Positions 1 through 9,817 of a stretch of DNA of 64,000 nucleotides are shown here, one piece after another. A program made the translations under genes and the position numbers. The first letter of the stretch is position 1. Each line of letters opens with the position of its first letter. The notes beneath the pieces were generated by a model. That model worked only from the letters and a program-made list of their open reading frames with translations, was not told the origin of the DNA and did not search any database. Origin of the DNA: Methylocystis rosea SV97 (GTDB taxonomy: Bacteria > Pseudomonadota > Alphaproteobacteria > Rhizobiales > Beijerinckiaceae); contig NZ_KB889963.1 in the NCBI RefSeq assembly GCF_000372845.1, positions 2,686,304 to 2,750,303 of the forward strand, read 5' to 3'.

Positions 1-1354
1 GCCAATGGGCGTATAGGGCCGCAACGGCGCAGGAGAACAAACGGGATTGTTCGTCATCCGCGCGACTTGTCAATAGGATCGGAACCTTCGCGCCGATGAT
101 CAGGCCGGCGCCTTCGGCCTGAGCCGCGTAGGTCAGCTCTTTCGCCAATATGTTGCCCGATTCGAGGTTGGGAACGACGAGAATATCCGCCCTACCGGCA
201 ACCAGCGAATGGATGCCTTTGCTGCGAGCGGCGGTGAGGCTGAGGGCGTTGTCCATCGCCAACGGCCCGTCGACGTCGCCGCCCCGGATTTGATTGCGCT
301 CAGCCATTTTCGACAAAGCCGCCGCATCAAGAGTCGACTGAATTTTCGGATTGACCGTCTCGACCGCGGAGAGAACGCCAACCTTGGGTCGTTCGATCCC
401 TAAGGCGATGCCGAGATCGATCGCATTCTGAACGATGTCGACCTTTTCTTCGAGCGTCGGCGCGATATTCACCGCTGCGTCGGTCACCAGCACAAGCTGT
501 TTCAGCGTCGGCGCATCCATGATGAAGACGTGGCTGATGCGGCGGCCAATGCGCAGGCCGCCCTGTGATTTCACCACATGTTTCAGCAGTTCGTCGGTGT
601 GAAGATGCCCTTTCATCACTGCAGCCACCGCGCCTTGATGCACAAGTTCGACGGCTCGCGCCGCAGCAGCATCATGACTGCATGCGTTCTCGATGGCGAT
701 GCCCGCAAGATCCGCGTCGCAAGACGCGGCGACGCTACGAATTATCTTCTCGTCGCCGATGAGGATTGGCACGATCAGTTTTTCGCGGGCGCCGGCCAGC
801 GCGCCGAGCAACGCATTTGCCTCCTCCGGAGCGACGACGGCGGTTGGCAGAGCCGCCAGCGAAGCGCAGGCGGCAAGCAGCCGATCCATATGGACATGGA
901 GCTGCAGCGTCAGTCCGGGGAGCGCCTCTTCATCGATTGTCTGCCGGATGGTCGGGGCGAGCACCTCGGCCATACCGTCGACAACGAGTTCGGAACCACG
1001 ATGGACCTGGGTGCGCAGCATAACGGTCGAGGGCGGTCGCAATTCCTCCACGCGCACCGAGACGAGGAGCGAGTCGCCGATATGGGCTCTGACGTTGAAC
1101 CGAAGGGTCTGCGACAGATAGCTCGTTCCGGCGCCCGGCAGCAAATTGCCGAGAACTGCGGAAAAAAGCGAACCGACCCACATCGCGGGGGCCACCGCTT
1201 CCGAACCTCGATCATTTTTCTCGTCCGGAAGGTGGGCGGGATTGAGATTGCCGCTGGCGTGGGCAAAGACGATGAAGTCCTCAGGCGCGACGACTCGGGC
1301 GATCGACGCTTCCTGCCCCACCGCCAATTCATTAAAGAGCTTGTTCGAGCGCAT
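1..1354 (-). CDS. MaoC-like / phosphate acetyl(butyryl)transferase fusion, 3' end cut by window edge
   Basis: The leftward reading frame starts at an ATG at 1354 and stays open to the window edge (451 codons), so only the last few residues should be missing. The first ~130 residues resemble a MaoC/hotdog hydratase (FAHASGNLNPAHLPDE around residue 30). The rest is a phosphate acetyl/butyryltransferase domain (segments KVGVLSAVETVNPKIQSTLD and IHSLVAGRADILVVPNLESG). Known members are annotated as bifunctional enoyl-CoA hydratase/phosphate acetyltransferase; they interconvert acyl-CoA and acyl-phosphate in the cytoplasm. It is the last gene seen of an operon with FabI-like, CoA-transferase and DUF3141 genes, 16 bases after the DUF3141 stop. 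An acetate kinase gene often follows in such clusters and may lie just outside the window. Acyl chain preference cannot be read from sequence. Confidence 0.88.
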   Translation of the reverse strand, partial: MRSNKLFNELAVGQEASIARVVAPEDFIVFAHASGNLNPAHLPDEKNDRGSEAVAPAMWVGSLFSAVLGNLLPGAGTSYLSQTLRFNVRAHIGDSLLVSVRVEELRPPSTVMLRTQVHRGSELVVDGMAEVLAPTIRQTIDEEALPGLTLQLHVHMDRLLAACASLAALPTAVVAPEEANALLGALAGAREKLIVPILIGDEKIIRSVAASCDADLAGIAIENACSHDAAAARAVELVHQGAVAAVMKGHLHTDELLKHVVKSQGGLRIGRRISHVFIMDAPTLKQLVLVTDAAVNIAPTLEEKVDIVQNAIDLGIALGIERPKVGVLSAVETVNPKIQSTLDAAALSKMAERNQIRGGDVDGPLAMDNALSLTAARSKGIHSLVAGRADILVVPNLESGNILAKELTYAAQAEGAGLIIGAKVPILLTSRADDEQSRLFSCAVAALYAHW

Positions 1355-1370
1355 ATCTCTAACTCTTGTT

Positions 1371-3728
1371 TCAAGCTTGCAGGGACTTCTCTCGCGGTTC
1401 GACAGGCGCTTGAGTTTGCAGCGTCTCGCGCAGAACAGTGAGTAGCCTTGCCGTTGCTTCGGCCATCTCCAATGGATCGCCGGCGATTTCTTCAACGAGC
1501 GCGATCGCGCGCTGGCGTTCGTCCAATGTCGGCAACATCTTGGGCAAAACCGCAATCGCGGCCTCGGGCTCGAAGTCGATGATGAGCGTCTGCTCATGAA
1601 TTATGGCTGAGCGGAGTTCGTCCCCGAGGCTCTTGAACGGCTCCGTCGATCGGAGGATGAGGTTGGATCGCTCAAGCCTGCTTTGGCGCACCGCGCCGCG
1701 CGAGCGGGCCATCAGGATCAGCATGCGGACGACCGCCTCGGCGAAGCCACCCTGCTCGATTTTCGCGAGCGCAGCCTCCACCTCTGGCAATTCGCGCAGC
1801 GTTTCGCCGAGCTTGGCGTCCGTCTCGGGCGTGTATCCCTCATTCATCCGCATCAGGAACGGGTTTGCGTAGAGGCTGATAAACATCAGTTCCTTGGCGG
1901 CGGCGCCGACGTCGCTCCAGAACTTCAATGTTTGCTCGATCAAGCCGGCGGCCAACGCCTCGCTCTTCAGGAAGGGGTTGGACGGATCCGCGGGCTTGCG
2001 CTCTTTGCGCACCGTCTCGGCGAAAGTCCCGATCGGCGCCACCGCCGGATTCTTGTCCGATAGCAGGTAACGGCGCGCGCGTAGCGGATGCGACCATACC
2101 AATGCGTCCGCGAGGGCCGGCGAAGCCAGCGCCTTGACGTAGGGGCGCGCTCCGAACTCGTATGCATTGACCCAGAATTCCGACAAACGCGCGACCAACG
2201 CAAAAGACTTCTCGTCGCCGGCGCCATCATCCAGCGCGCGGATATCGGCGACGTTCCTTTCTTCGCAAGACATGACGTAGTAGGCGCTCGTGCCTTCACC
2301 AATCTTTTTCTCGATGCGCATCTCATAAAGGCCGGGCGCCAGGGATTCGATCATCTCCAACGTCGTGACGATTCTGTCGTGCTGTTTTTGTGCGACTTTG
2401 GCCGATACAAAAATGCCCAGATGGCCGACGTCCTCGTGGACCATGTAGACAATCCGCTGGCCGCGCGCCCGTATCTCGCGCTCGTCGCCATAGACCACCG
2501 GTATCCAGTTCAAGGCCTGCTGCGGCGGCGTGATGTCGTCGCCTTGGCTGGCGAACACAATGATGGGAGCTTTGATTTTCCTTAAGTCTACTGGGGCGCG
2601 CCCGCCGAGGAATGCCTGACTGCCTTGAAGCTTGTTGCCGATAAACAGATTTTCGACGATCCAACGGATCTCGGCCTCGTTCATGAAATAGAAGGTCGAC
2701 CACCACCGCTCGAATCCCTTGAAACGCGGCCCCTCGGTGTCCGCTTTTGCGAACACGTCGTAATATTTTGACCACCAGGTGTTGTGCGGGTTCATCAACT
2801 CGAAGTTGAGGACCAGATGCGCGCCATCGAAAACGCCATTGCCAATGTCCGACGTGATCACTGCCGGCAGCGCGCCGAACGCAAGGCCTCCTGAATAGCG
2901 GAGCGGATTCTTTCCCCGCACCCCCGCCCAGTAACTGAGAGGCGCGCCGGACGCCACCACTGGGCCAGTCAGATCGGGATTGGACGCGGCAAGCAGCATT
3001 GCCGCCCAGCCGCCCTGGCAATTGCCGATGATCACCGGCCGAGGCGCGACGGGATGACGTTTGGCGATCTCGCGCACGAAAGCGCCTTCGGCCATGCAAA
3101 CATCGGCCAAGGTCTGACCGGGCTGAGGCTTGGGAAGGAAAATCACGAAATAGACAGGATGGCCATGCGCAAGAGCGACGCCGACTTGACTATCGGACTT
3201 GAAGCCTCCGATCCCTGCTCCGTGGCCCGCACGCGGATCGATGATCATATAGGGCCGCAACGTCGGGTCGGTCTGGACACCTTCGGGCGGCTGGATTTGC
3301 ACAAGCAAGTAATTCGTCGGGCGCTCGAGCGTGCGGCCGTCGATCACGACGTTAAAGTCATAAACCAGGACGAGCCGCTCGCCGCCCTCCATTTGCTCAA
3401 CGGCGAAATTCCCGACTTCGCGCATGATGTCGAGAAACAAGATCCAGCGTTGGCCGGCGTCGGTCACATATTCTGCGAACTTCGCAGGAAGATCTCCTGA
3501 CTGCGATAGTTCGCGGCTTATGTTCTGCCAGTCGCTGAGGTGCGCACGCAAGTCGGCGCCAAAGCTGGACGCGATCTTCTCGAAATGATTGCCGCTCAGT
3601 TCGACGAGAGATTGAGCCAGCTCCGCCAACTTCGATAGGTCGCCGTTGAGGAGAGCTCCTTTTTGCGCAACGCCCGATTTGTCATCCATTTCGAAGGAAG
3701 CCAAATTTCTAGGCGAGACGTTCAACAT
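1371..3728 (-). CDS. DUF3141 protein, PhaC-like alpha/beta hydrolase (copy 1)
   Basis: This is a 785-residue cytoplasmic protein with no signal peptide. The middle carries an alpha/beta-hydrolase core with a polyester-synthase-like nucleophile elbow, IIGNCQGGWAAML, with Cys at about residue 237. An acidic residue in FASQGDDITPP and a histidine in MVHEDVGHLGIF complete a Cys-Asp-His set as in PHA synthase PhaC. The segment YMIIDPRAGHGAGIGGFKSD is shared with the second copy at 13153-15507. The C-terminal third is helical and not recognisable. The family is annotated as DUF3141 or poly(3-hydroxyalkanoate) synthetase-like, with function unproven. Its position between CoA-transferase genes and MaoC-Pta suggests an acyl-CoA substrate (inference). 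Confidence 0.85.
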   Translation of the reverse strand: MLNVSPRNLASFEMDDKSGVAQKGALLNGDLSKLAELAQSLVELSGNHFEKIASSFGADLRAHLSDWQNISRELSQSGDLPAKFAEYVTDAGQRWILFLDIMREVGNFAVEQMEGGERLVLVYDFNVVIDGRTLERPTNYLLVQIQPPEGVQTDPTLRPYMIIDPRAGHGAGIGGFKSDSQVGVALAHGHPVYFVIFLPKPQPGQTLADVCMAEGAFVREIAKRHPVAPRPVIIGNCQGGWAAMLLAASNPDLTGPVVASGAPLSYWAGVRGKNPLRYSGGLAFGALPAVITSDIGNGVFDGAHLVLNFELMNPHNTWWSKYYDVFAKADTEGPRFKGFERWWSTFYFMNEAEIRWIVENLFIGNKLQGSQAFLGGRAPVDLRKIKAPIIVFASQGDDITPPQQALNWIPVVYGDEREIRARGQRIVYMVHEDVGHLGIFVSAKVAQKQHDRIVTTLEMIESLAPGLYEMRIEKKIGEGTSAYYVMSCEERNVADIRALDDGAGDEKSFALVARLSEFWVNAYEFGARPYVKALASPALADALVWSHPLRARRYLLSDKNPAVAPIGTFAETVRKERKPADPSNPFLKSEALAAGLIEQTLKFWSDVGAAAKELMFISLYANPFLMRMNEGYTPETDAKLGETLRELPEVEAALAKIEQGGFAEAVVRMLILMARSRGAVRQSRLERSNLILRSTEPFKSLGDELRSAIIHEQTLIIDFEPEAAIAVLPKMLPTLDERQRAIALVEEIAGDPLEMAEATARLLTVLRETLQTQAPVEPREKSLQA

Positions 3729-3800
3729 GGCAGGCTCTCTCCAAAAAGATCGCTCGGCAGCGATGCGGCAGCGTTCTCGACACGGGGCGGACGCGTGCGC

Positions 3801-4475
3801 TCAGGCGGCCACGCGCTCAGGCGAAACGATCGGCATTGTCGGCGTATCGCCGTCGAGCAACAGCTTGGCTCCGGTGCTTGCGACGACCGTGTCCACGCTT
3901 ACGCCGGGCGCCCGCTCCCGCAATACCAGCCCCTCGTCCGTAGGCTCGATCACCGCCAGTTCGGTGACGATGAGGCTGATGCGCCGCGCCGCCGTGGGCG
4001 GAAGCGTTAGAGCCTCGACGATTTTCGGTTGCCCCTTGGCCGTGTGTTGCATGGCGACGATGACGCGCTTCGCGCCGGCGACGAGGTCCATTGCGCCTCC
4101 CATGCCTGGGACGAGTTTGCCGGGCACCATCCAGTTCGCGAGATGGCCGCTTGAATCGACTTGCAGGCCGCCGAGAACGGTCATGTCCAGATGTCCGCCC
4201 CGGATCAGCGCAAAACTGGTCGCGCTGTCAAATGCGGCGGCTCCGGGCAGAGCCGAAATGTATCCGCCGCCGGCGTCGGTGAGGTAAGGATCTTCCAGAC
4301 CATCCGGCGGCGGCTCGCCAAAGCCGATGATGCCGTTTTCGCTCTGAAACGCCACCGAGATTCCCGCGGGCACGTAGCACGCAACGAGCGTGGGCAGACC
4401 GATTCCCAAATTAACCAGGGTGCGGTCACGCAATTCGAGAGCGACCCGACGCGCAATGACCTCTTTAGAGTCCAT
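3801..4475 (-). CDS. scoB: 3-oxoacid/acetoacetate CoA-transferase, subunit B
   Basis: This is the beta subunit of a two-subunit class I CoA-transferase, which moves CoA between short acids (for example succinyl-CoA and acetoacetate). The catalytic glutamate motif is visible as VAFQSENGIIGFG about 45 residues in, and the glycine-rich MVPGKLVPGMGGAMD and RVIVAMQHTAKG segments are typical. Length is normal (~224 aa). I chose the ATG at 4475, whose first base overlaps the TGA of subunit A (TGATG); a GTG one codon upstream (4478) is also possible. Coupled translation with subunit A is expected for a stoichiometric heteromer. Close to bdhA at 9.8 kb, it could serve 3-hydroxybutyrate/acetoacetate use, but the acid substrate is inferred. 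Confidence 0.92.
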   Translation of the reverse strand: MDSKEVIARRVALELRDRTLVNLGIGLPTLVACYVPAGISVAFQSENGIIGFGEPPPDGLEDPYLTDAGGGYISALPGAAAFDSATSFALIRGGHLDMTVLGGLQVDSSGHLANWMVPGKLVPGMGGAMDLVAGAKRVIVAMQHTAKGQPKIVEALTLPPTAARRISLIVTELAVIEPTDEGLVLRERAPGVSVDTVVASTGAKLLLDGDTPTMPIVSPERVAA

Positions 4476-5128
4476 CACTGCGGCCTCCTCACGAGATGAT
4501 GCACGAGCACGCCAGGCGTGCGGACGGCGTCCGGCGGGATCACGCCGACCGGAACGATCTCTTCGGGCTCGGCAATGACGCAGTCGGCGGCGAAGGCCAT
4601 CACCGGATTGAAGTTCGCCGCCGTCAGCCGGTAGGTAAGATTGCCGAAATGATCGGCCTCGTGCGCACGCAGCAGCGCGAAATCGGCGCGCAACGGCATC
4701 TCGAGCAAAAAGCTCTCGCCGTCGATTTCCAACACCTGCTTGCCTTCTGAAACGACCGTTCCGACGCCTGTTCGCGTCAACACGCCGCCAAGCCCGCTGC
4801 CGCCGGCGCGAATTCGCTCAGCGAGGGTTCCCTGCGGGACAAGCTCGACTTCAATTTCGCCCGAAATCATTTTCTTCTGCGTAATCGGGTTCGTCCCGAT
4901 GTGCGACGCCTTGACGTGTGCGACGCATCCGGACTCGATGAGCTTGCCGACGCCTCTTCCCGGCGAGGCGGTGTCGTTGCAGATCAGAGTCAGCCCGCGC
5001 GCGCCGCGCGCCACTAAAGCGTCGATCACACGCTCCGGAGAGCCGACGCCCAAGAAGCCGCCGAACATGACGCTGGCGCCGTCAGGGATCATCGCCGCCG
5101 CCCTTTCAGCCGAAATGCCGTCTTGCAT
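4475..5128 (-). CDS. scoA: 3-oxoacid/acetoacetate CoA-transferase, subunit A
   Basis: This is the alpha subunit of the CoA-transferase. The family signature is present near the N terminus (GASVMFGGFLGVGSPERVI), followed by LTLICNDTASPGRGVGKLI and KKMISGEIEVELVPQGTLAERIRAGG. An open frame extends upstream to 5170, but the ATG at 5128 has a GAGGAG Shine-Dalgarno seven bases before it and avoids overlap with the preceding FabI-like gene, so I use it (217 aa, the usual size). It is the third gene of the fabI-like / scoA / scoB / DUF3141 / MaoC-Pta operon and is translationally coupled to scoB. Confidence 0.92.
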   Translation of the reverse strand: MQDGISAERAAAMIPDGASVMFGGFLGVGSPERVIDALVARGARGLTLICNDTASPGRGVGKLIESGCVAHVKASHIGTNPITQKKMISGEIEVELVPQGTLAERIRAGGSGLGGVLTRTGVGTVVSEGKQVLEIDGESFLLEMPLRADFALLRAHEADHFGNLTYRLTAANFNPVMAFAADCVIAEPEEIVPVGVIPPDAVRTPGVLVHHLVRRPQ

Positions 5129-5138
5129 TATGTGCTCC

Positions 5139-5966
5139 TCAGGCGACGTTGTGCAGGCCAGCGTCCACATAGATCGTGTCGCCAGTCATTCCGGACGCGC
5201 CGCCTCCAACGAGGAAGGCGACGACGCGCCCAACTTCGGCGATGTCGACGAGTCGATGCGCGGGGCTGCGTGCGACAGCCGCGTCGACGAGTTCGTCGAA
5301 CTGCGCGATGCCGCTGGCGGCGCGCGTCTTCAGCGGACCGGGCGAAACCGCGTAGACGCGGATGTCCTTGTCGCCGAGCTCCGCGGCCAAATACCGCACC
5401 GTCGCCTGCAGCGCGGCTTTGACGGGACCCATGATGTTGTAGTGATTGACGACTTTGTCGGCGCCATAATAGCTCATCGTCAGTATCGCCCCGCCTTCCG
5501 TCATCAGCGGCTCGGCGAGACGCGCCATTTCGATGAATGAATAGCAGGAGATTTGCATCGCTTGCTGAAAGCCTTGGAGCGAACAGTCGATCACCCGTCC
5601 ATGAAGATCGTCGCGCGGCGCAAACGCGATGGAGTGAATAACAAAGTCCAGCCGTCCCCATTCAGTGCGAATCTGGTCGAAAGCGGCCTTAAGCTCCCCG
5701 GGATGCTCGACATTGAGAGGCATGATCAAGCTCGCCTGAATTTGTTCGGCGAGCGGACGAACATAGCGTTCGGACTTCTCGTTTGCGTAAGTCACCGCCA
5801 GTTCGGCGCCAAAGGCGCGCAGCTTAGACGCGCATCCAAAGGCGATACTATTCTCGTTCGCGACGCCGACGACAAGACCCCGTTTGCCGCGCAACATGTC
5901 TCCGATGCGGCTTTCGGGATTCCAAACCTTGGGTAGCGGGTCAGAGAGTAGAGCGACGTCGTTCAT
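5139..5966 (-). CDS. fabI: Enoyl-[acyl-carrier-protein] reductase (NADH), FabI family
   Basis: This short-chain dehydrogenase of the FabI branch (275 aa from the ATG at 5966) has a cofactor loop GVANENSIAFGCA and the FabI active-site spacing Y-x6-K in YNIMGPVKAALQ. It ends with the substrate-loop region VSPGPLKTRAASGI. The start at 5966 has GAGGCG about eight bases upstream; the open frame could begin at 6038, but FabI proteins do not need that extension. It leads an operon for acyl-CoA and storage metabolism rather than sitting among fatty-acid synthesis genes, so it is probably a second, specialised FabI. Whether it acts on ACP or CoA thioesters is open. Confidence 0.9.
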   Translation of the reverse strand: MNDVALLSDPLPKVWNPESRIGDMLRGKRGLVVGVANENSIAFGCASKLRAFGAELAVTYANEKSERYVRPLAEQIQASLIMPLNVEHPGELKAAFDQIRTEWGRLDFVIHSIAFAPRDDLHGRVIDCSLQGFQQAMQISCYSFIEMARLAEPLMTEGGAILTMSYYGADKVVNHYNIMGPVKAALQATVRYLAAELGDKDIRVYAVSPGPLKTRAASGIAQFDELVDAAVARSPAHRLVDIAEVGRVVAFLVGGGASGMTGDTIYVDAGLHNVA

Positions 5967-6186
5967 AGTGGCGCCTCGCATGAGATGGGTGTCGCGCGAC
6001 GGTGTCTCACCGCGTTCTGATCTCGCGGACTCTCTCAATGGATCGCGGTTGCTGATCTTTTCAACGATCCCCGTCGATACGGTTCAAGGTTAGGCCGCGT
6101 AAATGACGTGGCCGTGAACTTTGCCCGAGAGACGAAATTTAACTGCGTCAGATCACTGACGCGAATTTCGAACGCGATAAGGAATA

Positions 6187-8412
6187 CTATTCCGCGGCGT
6201 CTTCGACCGACTCCTCGTTCTTCGTCAAGCGCCGCGGGGCCGAAGCGCGCAACGCCCCGCCGCGGCCGGAAAGACTCGGATTGTCGAGGAAATAATCTTG
6301 CGCACCGAAGCGCTTTTCGCCTTCCGACGGCGCTATGCGCCGGCTCGAGCCGTCGTCGAGAATTTGCCAACTCTGGACATTGTCGAGCAGATTGGCGAGC
6401 AGCACCTGCTCCAGAATTTGTTCGTGCAGCGTCTCGTTCGTGATCGGGAACAGCGTTTCAACGCGCCGATCGAGATTGCGCGGCATCAGGTCGGCCGAGG
6501 AGATATAGACCGCGGCCTTGTTGTGCGGCAGACCGTGGCCGTCGGCGAAAGCGTAAATGCGTGAATGCTCGAGAAAGCGTCCAACGATCGATTTCACGCG
6601 AATGTTTTCGGATAACCCCTTCACGCCGGGCCGCAGACAGCAGATGCCCCGCACAACGAGGTCTATTTCGACCGCGGCGGCGCTGGCTCGATAAAGCGCG
6701 TCAATAATCTCCGGATCGGCGAGGGAGTTGCACTTCACCCAGATTGCGGCAGGTCGACCCGCGGACGCATGCTCCGCCTCGATTCGTATGTGCTCAAGCA
6801 GCCGCTGCTTCGCCGTGACCGGCGTCACAAACATCCGCTCCAGAGGGGCCAGAACGCCCGAGCCGGTGATGTAATGGAAGATGCGCGCGACATCGCGCCC
6901 GACTGCCGGGTCGGCGGTAAATGTCGACAGGTCCGTATAGATGCGCGCGGTGATTGGATGGTAATTGCCCGTCCCGATGTGGCAATAAGTTGCGACGGAG
7001 TCATTCTCTTCTTCGCGGACAACCATGCAAAGTTTGGCGTGCGTCTTCAGCTCAGGGAAACCAAAAACCACCTGAACGCCCGCCCGCTCCAGGGACCGCG
7101 CCCAGCGGATATTGGCTTCTTCATCGAAACGCGCCTTGAGCTCGATAAGCGCCGTCACCGATTTGCCGTTCTCGGCCGCCTCGATCAGCGCATGGACGAT
7201 CGGACTGTCCGAGGAAGTCCGGTAGAGCGTCTGCTTGATCGACACGACTTTGGGGTCGCGCGCCGCCTGCTGGAGGAACGTCACCACCACGTCGAAGGAT
7301 TCGTAGGGATGGTGAACGACTATGTCCTTCGCGCGGATCGCTGCGAAGCAGTCTCCATCGAAGTCGCTGATGCGTTCGGGATGACGCGGCGAAAAAGATG
7401 GAAACTTCAGGTCCTGACGATCGACGCCGACGATCTGCGAAAGACTGCTTAAATCCAGTTTTTCACTTTGAACGATCATCCCCCTTGGCGAGATGTCGAC
7501 CTGTGACGCGACAAAATCGCGCAGCGCCGAGGGCATTGATAAGTCGACTTCGAGTCGGATGACGCAGCCCCGCCGGCGTTCTTTGATGGCCGCCTCGAAT
7601 TCGCGGATGAGATCCTCCGCCTCCTCCGCGAATTCGATGTCGAGATCGCGCACGACTCGGAACAGGCCCAGGGCGCCGATCTCACACCCCGGAAAAAGTC
7701 GACCGAGAAATTGTGCGATGACGTCCTCAATGCGCGCGAAACGCAGAGCGTCATTCGGACCGTCGTCGAGGCGCACGAATCGCGTCAGCTTTCCCGGAAT
7801 GCGAACGAGACCCGTGAGGTCGCGCCCATCGTTCTCCCGAACCAGTTGCGCAGCTAGGGACAATTCCAGATTGGGGATGAAGGGAAAGGGGTGCGACGGA
7901 TCGATCGCGATGGGCGTCACCACGGGAAAAATGTGGCGATTGAAGTGAGCGTCGAGTCGGTCAAGATCGGCGCTCGTCCAATCGGCGCGCTCCACCAGCG
8001 TGACGCCAACGCCTTCAAGTTTTTCGCGCAAGATTCTCCAGGCCGCTTCCTGGTCGCGGCTCATTTTATCGGTCGACTCGAAAATGCGGGCGAGTAGCTC
8101 GGACGGCGTCAGACCATCCATTCCCGGCGTCTGGCCGCGCTCAATTTGCTCGATGACGCCCGACACTCGGACCATGAAAAATTCGTCGAGATTGCTCGCC
8201 GAGATCGCCAAAAACCTCAGCCGCTCGAGCAGCGGATGAGATTCGTTGGACGCCTCTTCGAGAACGCGTCGATTGAAGGCAAGCCAGGACAATTCGCGAT
8301 TGACAAAACGCCCTGGATCATTCGATGCCGTCGACGTTGTCGCGTCGATGGCGCGAGCTGCCGGCCGAGTGCGCGCGTCCCCTGACCGTTTGGCCGCAGT
8401 TGTCGAAGTCAC
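6187..8412 (-). CDS. ppk1: Polyphosphate kinase 1
   Basis: This enzyme makes polyphosphate from ATP. The N-terminal domain begins [20 protein letters not shown], followed by [20 protein letters not shown]. The catalytic core has [17 protein letters not shown] and the phosphohistidine segment [14 protein letters not shown], and C-terminal family blocks ([20 protein letters not shown]) are intact. The open frame continues upstream to an ATG at 8538, but that start has no ribosome-binding site, adds an atypical basic leader, and would put a perfect inverted repeat (8479-8497) inside the gene. GTG codons at 8421 or 8412 give ~742 aa, closer to the family size. The start is therefore uncertain; the identity is not. 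Confidence 0.93.
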   Translation of the reverse strand: MTSTTAAKRSGDARTRPAARAIDATTSTASNDPGRFVNRELSWLAFNRRVLEEASNESHPLLERLRFLAISASNLDEFFMVRVSGVIEQIERGQTPGMDGLTPSELLARIFESTDKMSRDQEAAWRILREKLEGVGVTLVERADWTSADLDRLDAHFNRHIFPVVTPIAIDPSHPFPFIPNLELSLAAQLVRENDGRDLTGLVRIPGKLTRFVRLDDGPNDALRFARIEDVIAQFLGRLFPGCEIGALGLFRVVRDLDIEFAEEAEDLIREFEAAIKERRRGCVIRLEVDLSMPSALRDFVASQVDISPRGMIVQSEKLDLSSLSQIVGVDRQDLKFPSFSPRHPERISDFDGDCFAAIRAKDIVVHHPYESFDVVVTFLQQAARDPKVVSIKQTLYRTSSDSPIVHALIEAAENGKSVTALIELKARFDEEANIRWARSLERAGVQVVFGFPELKTHAKLCMVVREEENDSVATYCHIGTGNYHPITARIYTDLSTFTADPAVGRDVARIFHYITGSGVLAPLERMFVTPVTAKQRLLEHIRIEAEHASAGRPAAIWVKCNSLADPEIIDALYRASAAAVEIDLVVRGICCLRPGVKGLSENIRVKSIVGRFLEHSRIYAFADGHGLPHNKAAVYISSADLMPRNLDRRVETLFPITNETLHEQILEQVLLANLLDNVQSWQILDDGSSRRIAPSEGEKRFGAQDYFLDNPSLSGRGGALRASAPRRLTKNEESVEDAAE

Positions 8413-8478
8413 TCTTACCACTCTCGGCAATCTTAGCCTTCGCTGAGGCAGTCTGCCTAAAGCAGCATGTGTGCGTGA

Positions 8479-8497
8479 CAGTGTTGCAACAACACTG
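8479..8497. promoter_or_regulatory. Perfect 8-bp inverted repeat between ppk1 and the outer-membrane gene
   Basis: CAGTGTTG, three bases (CAA), then CAACACTG: a perfect dyad in the divergent spacer between ppk1 and the gene starting at 8634. It has no T-run, so an operator is more likely than a terminator. The binding protein is unknown. Confidence 0.4.
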
Positions 8498-8633
8498 GGA
8501 AAAGCAATTCTCGCCAAGCCTCTCGCAAGCCAAGTCATTAGGACGTTTTAGAAGCGCCCTATGCCAGACGCGCTACAAGGTCAGCGCATACTGCACTGAT
8601 CCGAGGGTCGTCGAGTTCCGGGTGGGTGACGCG

Positions 8634-9731
8634 ATGGGCTTTCCCGGAAAAGTTTTGCCTTTTCTGGGGTTGCTCTTCAGCGCGACCGCCCTCGCGCAAG
8701 AGGCGGGCGGCAGCGGCGGAGTTCCAGACGGCTCGCCCAGCCCAGCAACGCAAAAAGCGCCTCCGGCTCCGCTTGGCGTATTCGGCTCCGATATCGGCGC
8801 TGTCGGAAAATTTTCGGTGGCGTTTTCCGGCGTCTTCACGGGGCTCGCCAATTCAAGGATCGGGACAAAAATCGTATCGCCGAAGTATATTGTTTCGACC
8901 ACGCCATGGTTTTTCGACCCCAGGAAACCCGTCCGGCTTGTTCCCTCGAGCGTCTTCGCGACCATCCAGACAATCTCCTTCAGCTACGGCGTGGCGGAAA
9001 ATTTCGGGATCGTCCTGGCGGCGGGGGCGGTCGAAAAAAGAGTCGCCGCGCTGACCTACGCCGCGCCGAGCGGAACGCGTTTTCTTGGTCAAAGCTACGC
9101 CACGGTCGCGGGCGTCACGGATCTCGAAGCCGCAGCGGTCTTACGCATCTATCGCGACGAGGTTCATCGCGTTCTCATCTCGCTTGGATTGACGTTTCCG
9201 ACGGGGAGCAACGAATCCCAGTTCAGGCTGCTTCTCAGCGACGGCGCCTATGGGACAGTGCGCGCGTTCTATTCGATGCAGCCCGGCACGGGGACGTATG
9301 ATTTTCTTCCCGGCTTCACCTATGGCGGCGTGATCGGACCCTACTCATGGGGAATCGCTTATCGCGGACGCTGGCCCTTGGCGCCAAATCCCGAGGGCTA
9401 CCGTTACGGCGATCTTCACGACTTCCACGGCTGGATCGGATATTCCTGGATTCCCGAATTCACAACGACGCTTCGCGTGACCGGCACGACTCGCGGCCCA
9501 ATTCGCGGTTTTGATCCGAAAATCGACGGCAAATCGCAATCGGCCAACCCCTTCTTTTACGGCGGGCAGCGCGTCGAGCTTTATGGCGGCGCGACGATCG
9601 CCGGAAGCCTGTTAGGGTTGGACAGGGCCACGTTCGCGATTGAAGCGGGCGTTCCGATCTATCAAAATCTCAATGGCCCTCAACTGTTTCGAAACTGGCA
9701 AGCGATTGTGGCGGTGCGCATCAGCCTGTGA
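8634..9731 (+). CDS. Exported putative outer-membrane beta-barrel protein
   Basis: The predicted protein is 365 aa with a clear signal peptide (MGFPGKVLPFLGLLFSATALAQ). The mature part is rich in alternating aromatic/polar strands (ISFSYGVAENFGIVLAAGAV, GGVIGPYSWGIAYRGRWPL, RVELYGGATIAGSLLG) and ends in a hydrophobic residue (RISL), as outer-membrane barrels do. The pattern recalls the Phenol_MetA_deg/transporter-like barrels of unknown substrate, but that is a weak resemblance. The frame is open from 8325; I start at 8634 because the signal peptide begins there and the upstream stretch belongs to the ppk1 promoter region. It stands alone, converging with bdhA. Confidence 0.7.
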   Translation: MGFPGKVLPFLGLLFSATALAQEAGGSGGVPDGSPSPATQKAPPAPLGVFGSDIGAVGKFSVAFSGVFTGLANSRIGTKIVSPKYIVSTTPWFFDPRKPVRLVPSSVFATIQTISFSYGVAENFGIVLAAGAVEKRVAALTYAAPSGTRFLGQSYATVAGVTDLEAAAVLRIYRDEVHRVLISLGLTFPTGSNESQFRLLLSDGAYGTVRAFYSMQPGTGTYDFLPGFTYGGVIGPYSWGIAYRGRWPLAPNPEGYRYGDLHDFHGWIGYSWIPEFTTTLRVTGTTRGPIRGFDPKIDGKSQSANPFFYGGQRVELYGGATIAGSLLGLDRATFAIEAGVPIYQNLNGPQLFRNWQAIVAVRISL

Positions 9732-9817
9732 GCAAGAGACTGCTGCGAAGAAGAATGTCGACTGCAAATTCGACAGTCGCCTTCGCTTGCTTTCTCCTTG
9801 TCGACCGCGCCGGCCTT

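Noticed and set aside
578-1441. Rightward open frames over the MaoC-Pta gene
   Set aside because: Antisense shadows of a well-supported leftward fusion gene that runs off the window edge.
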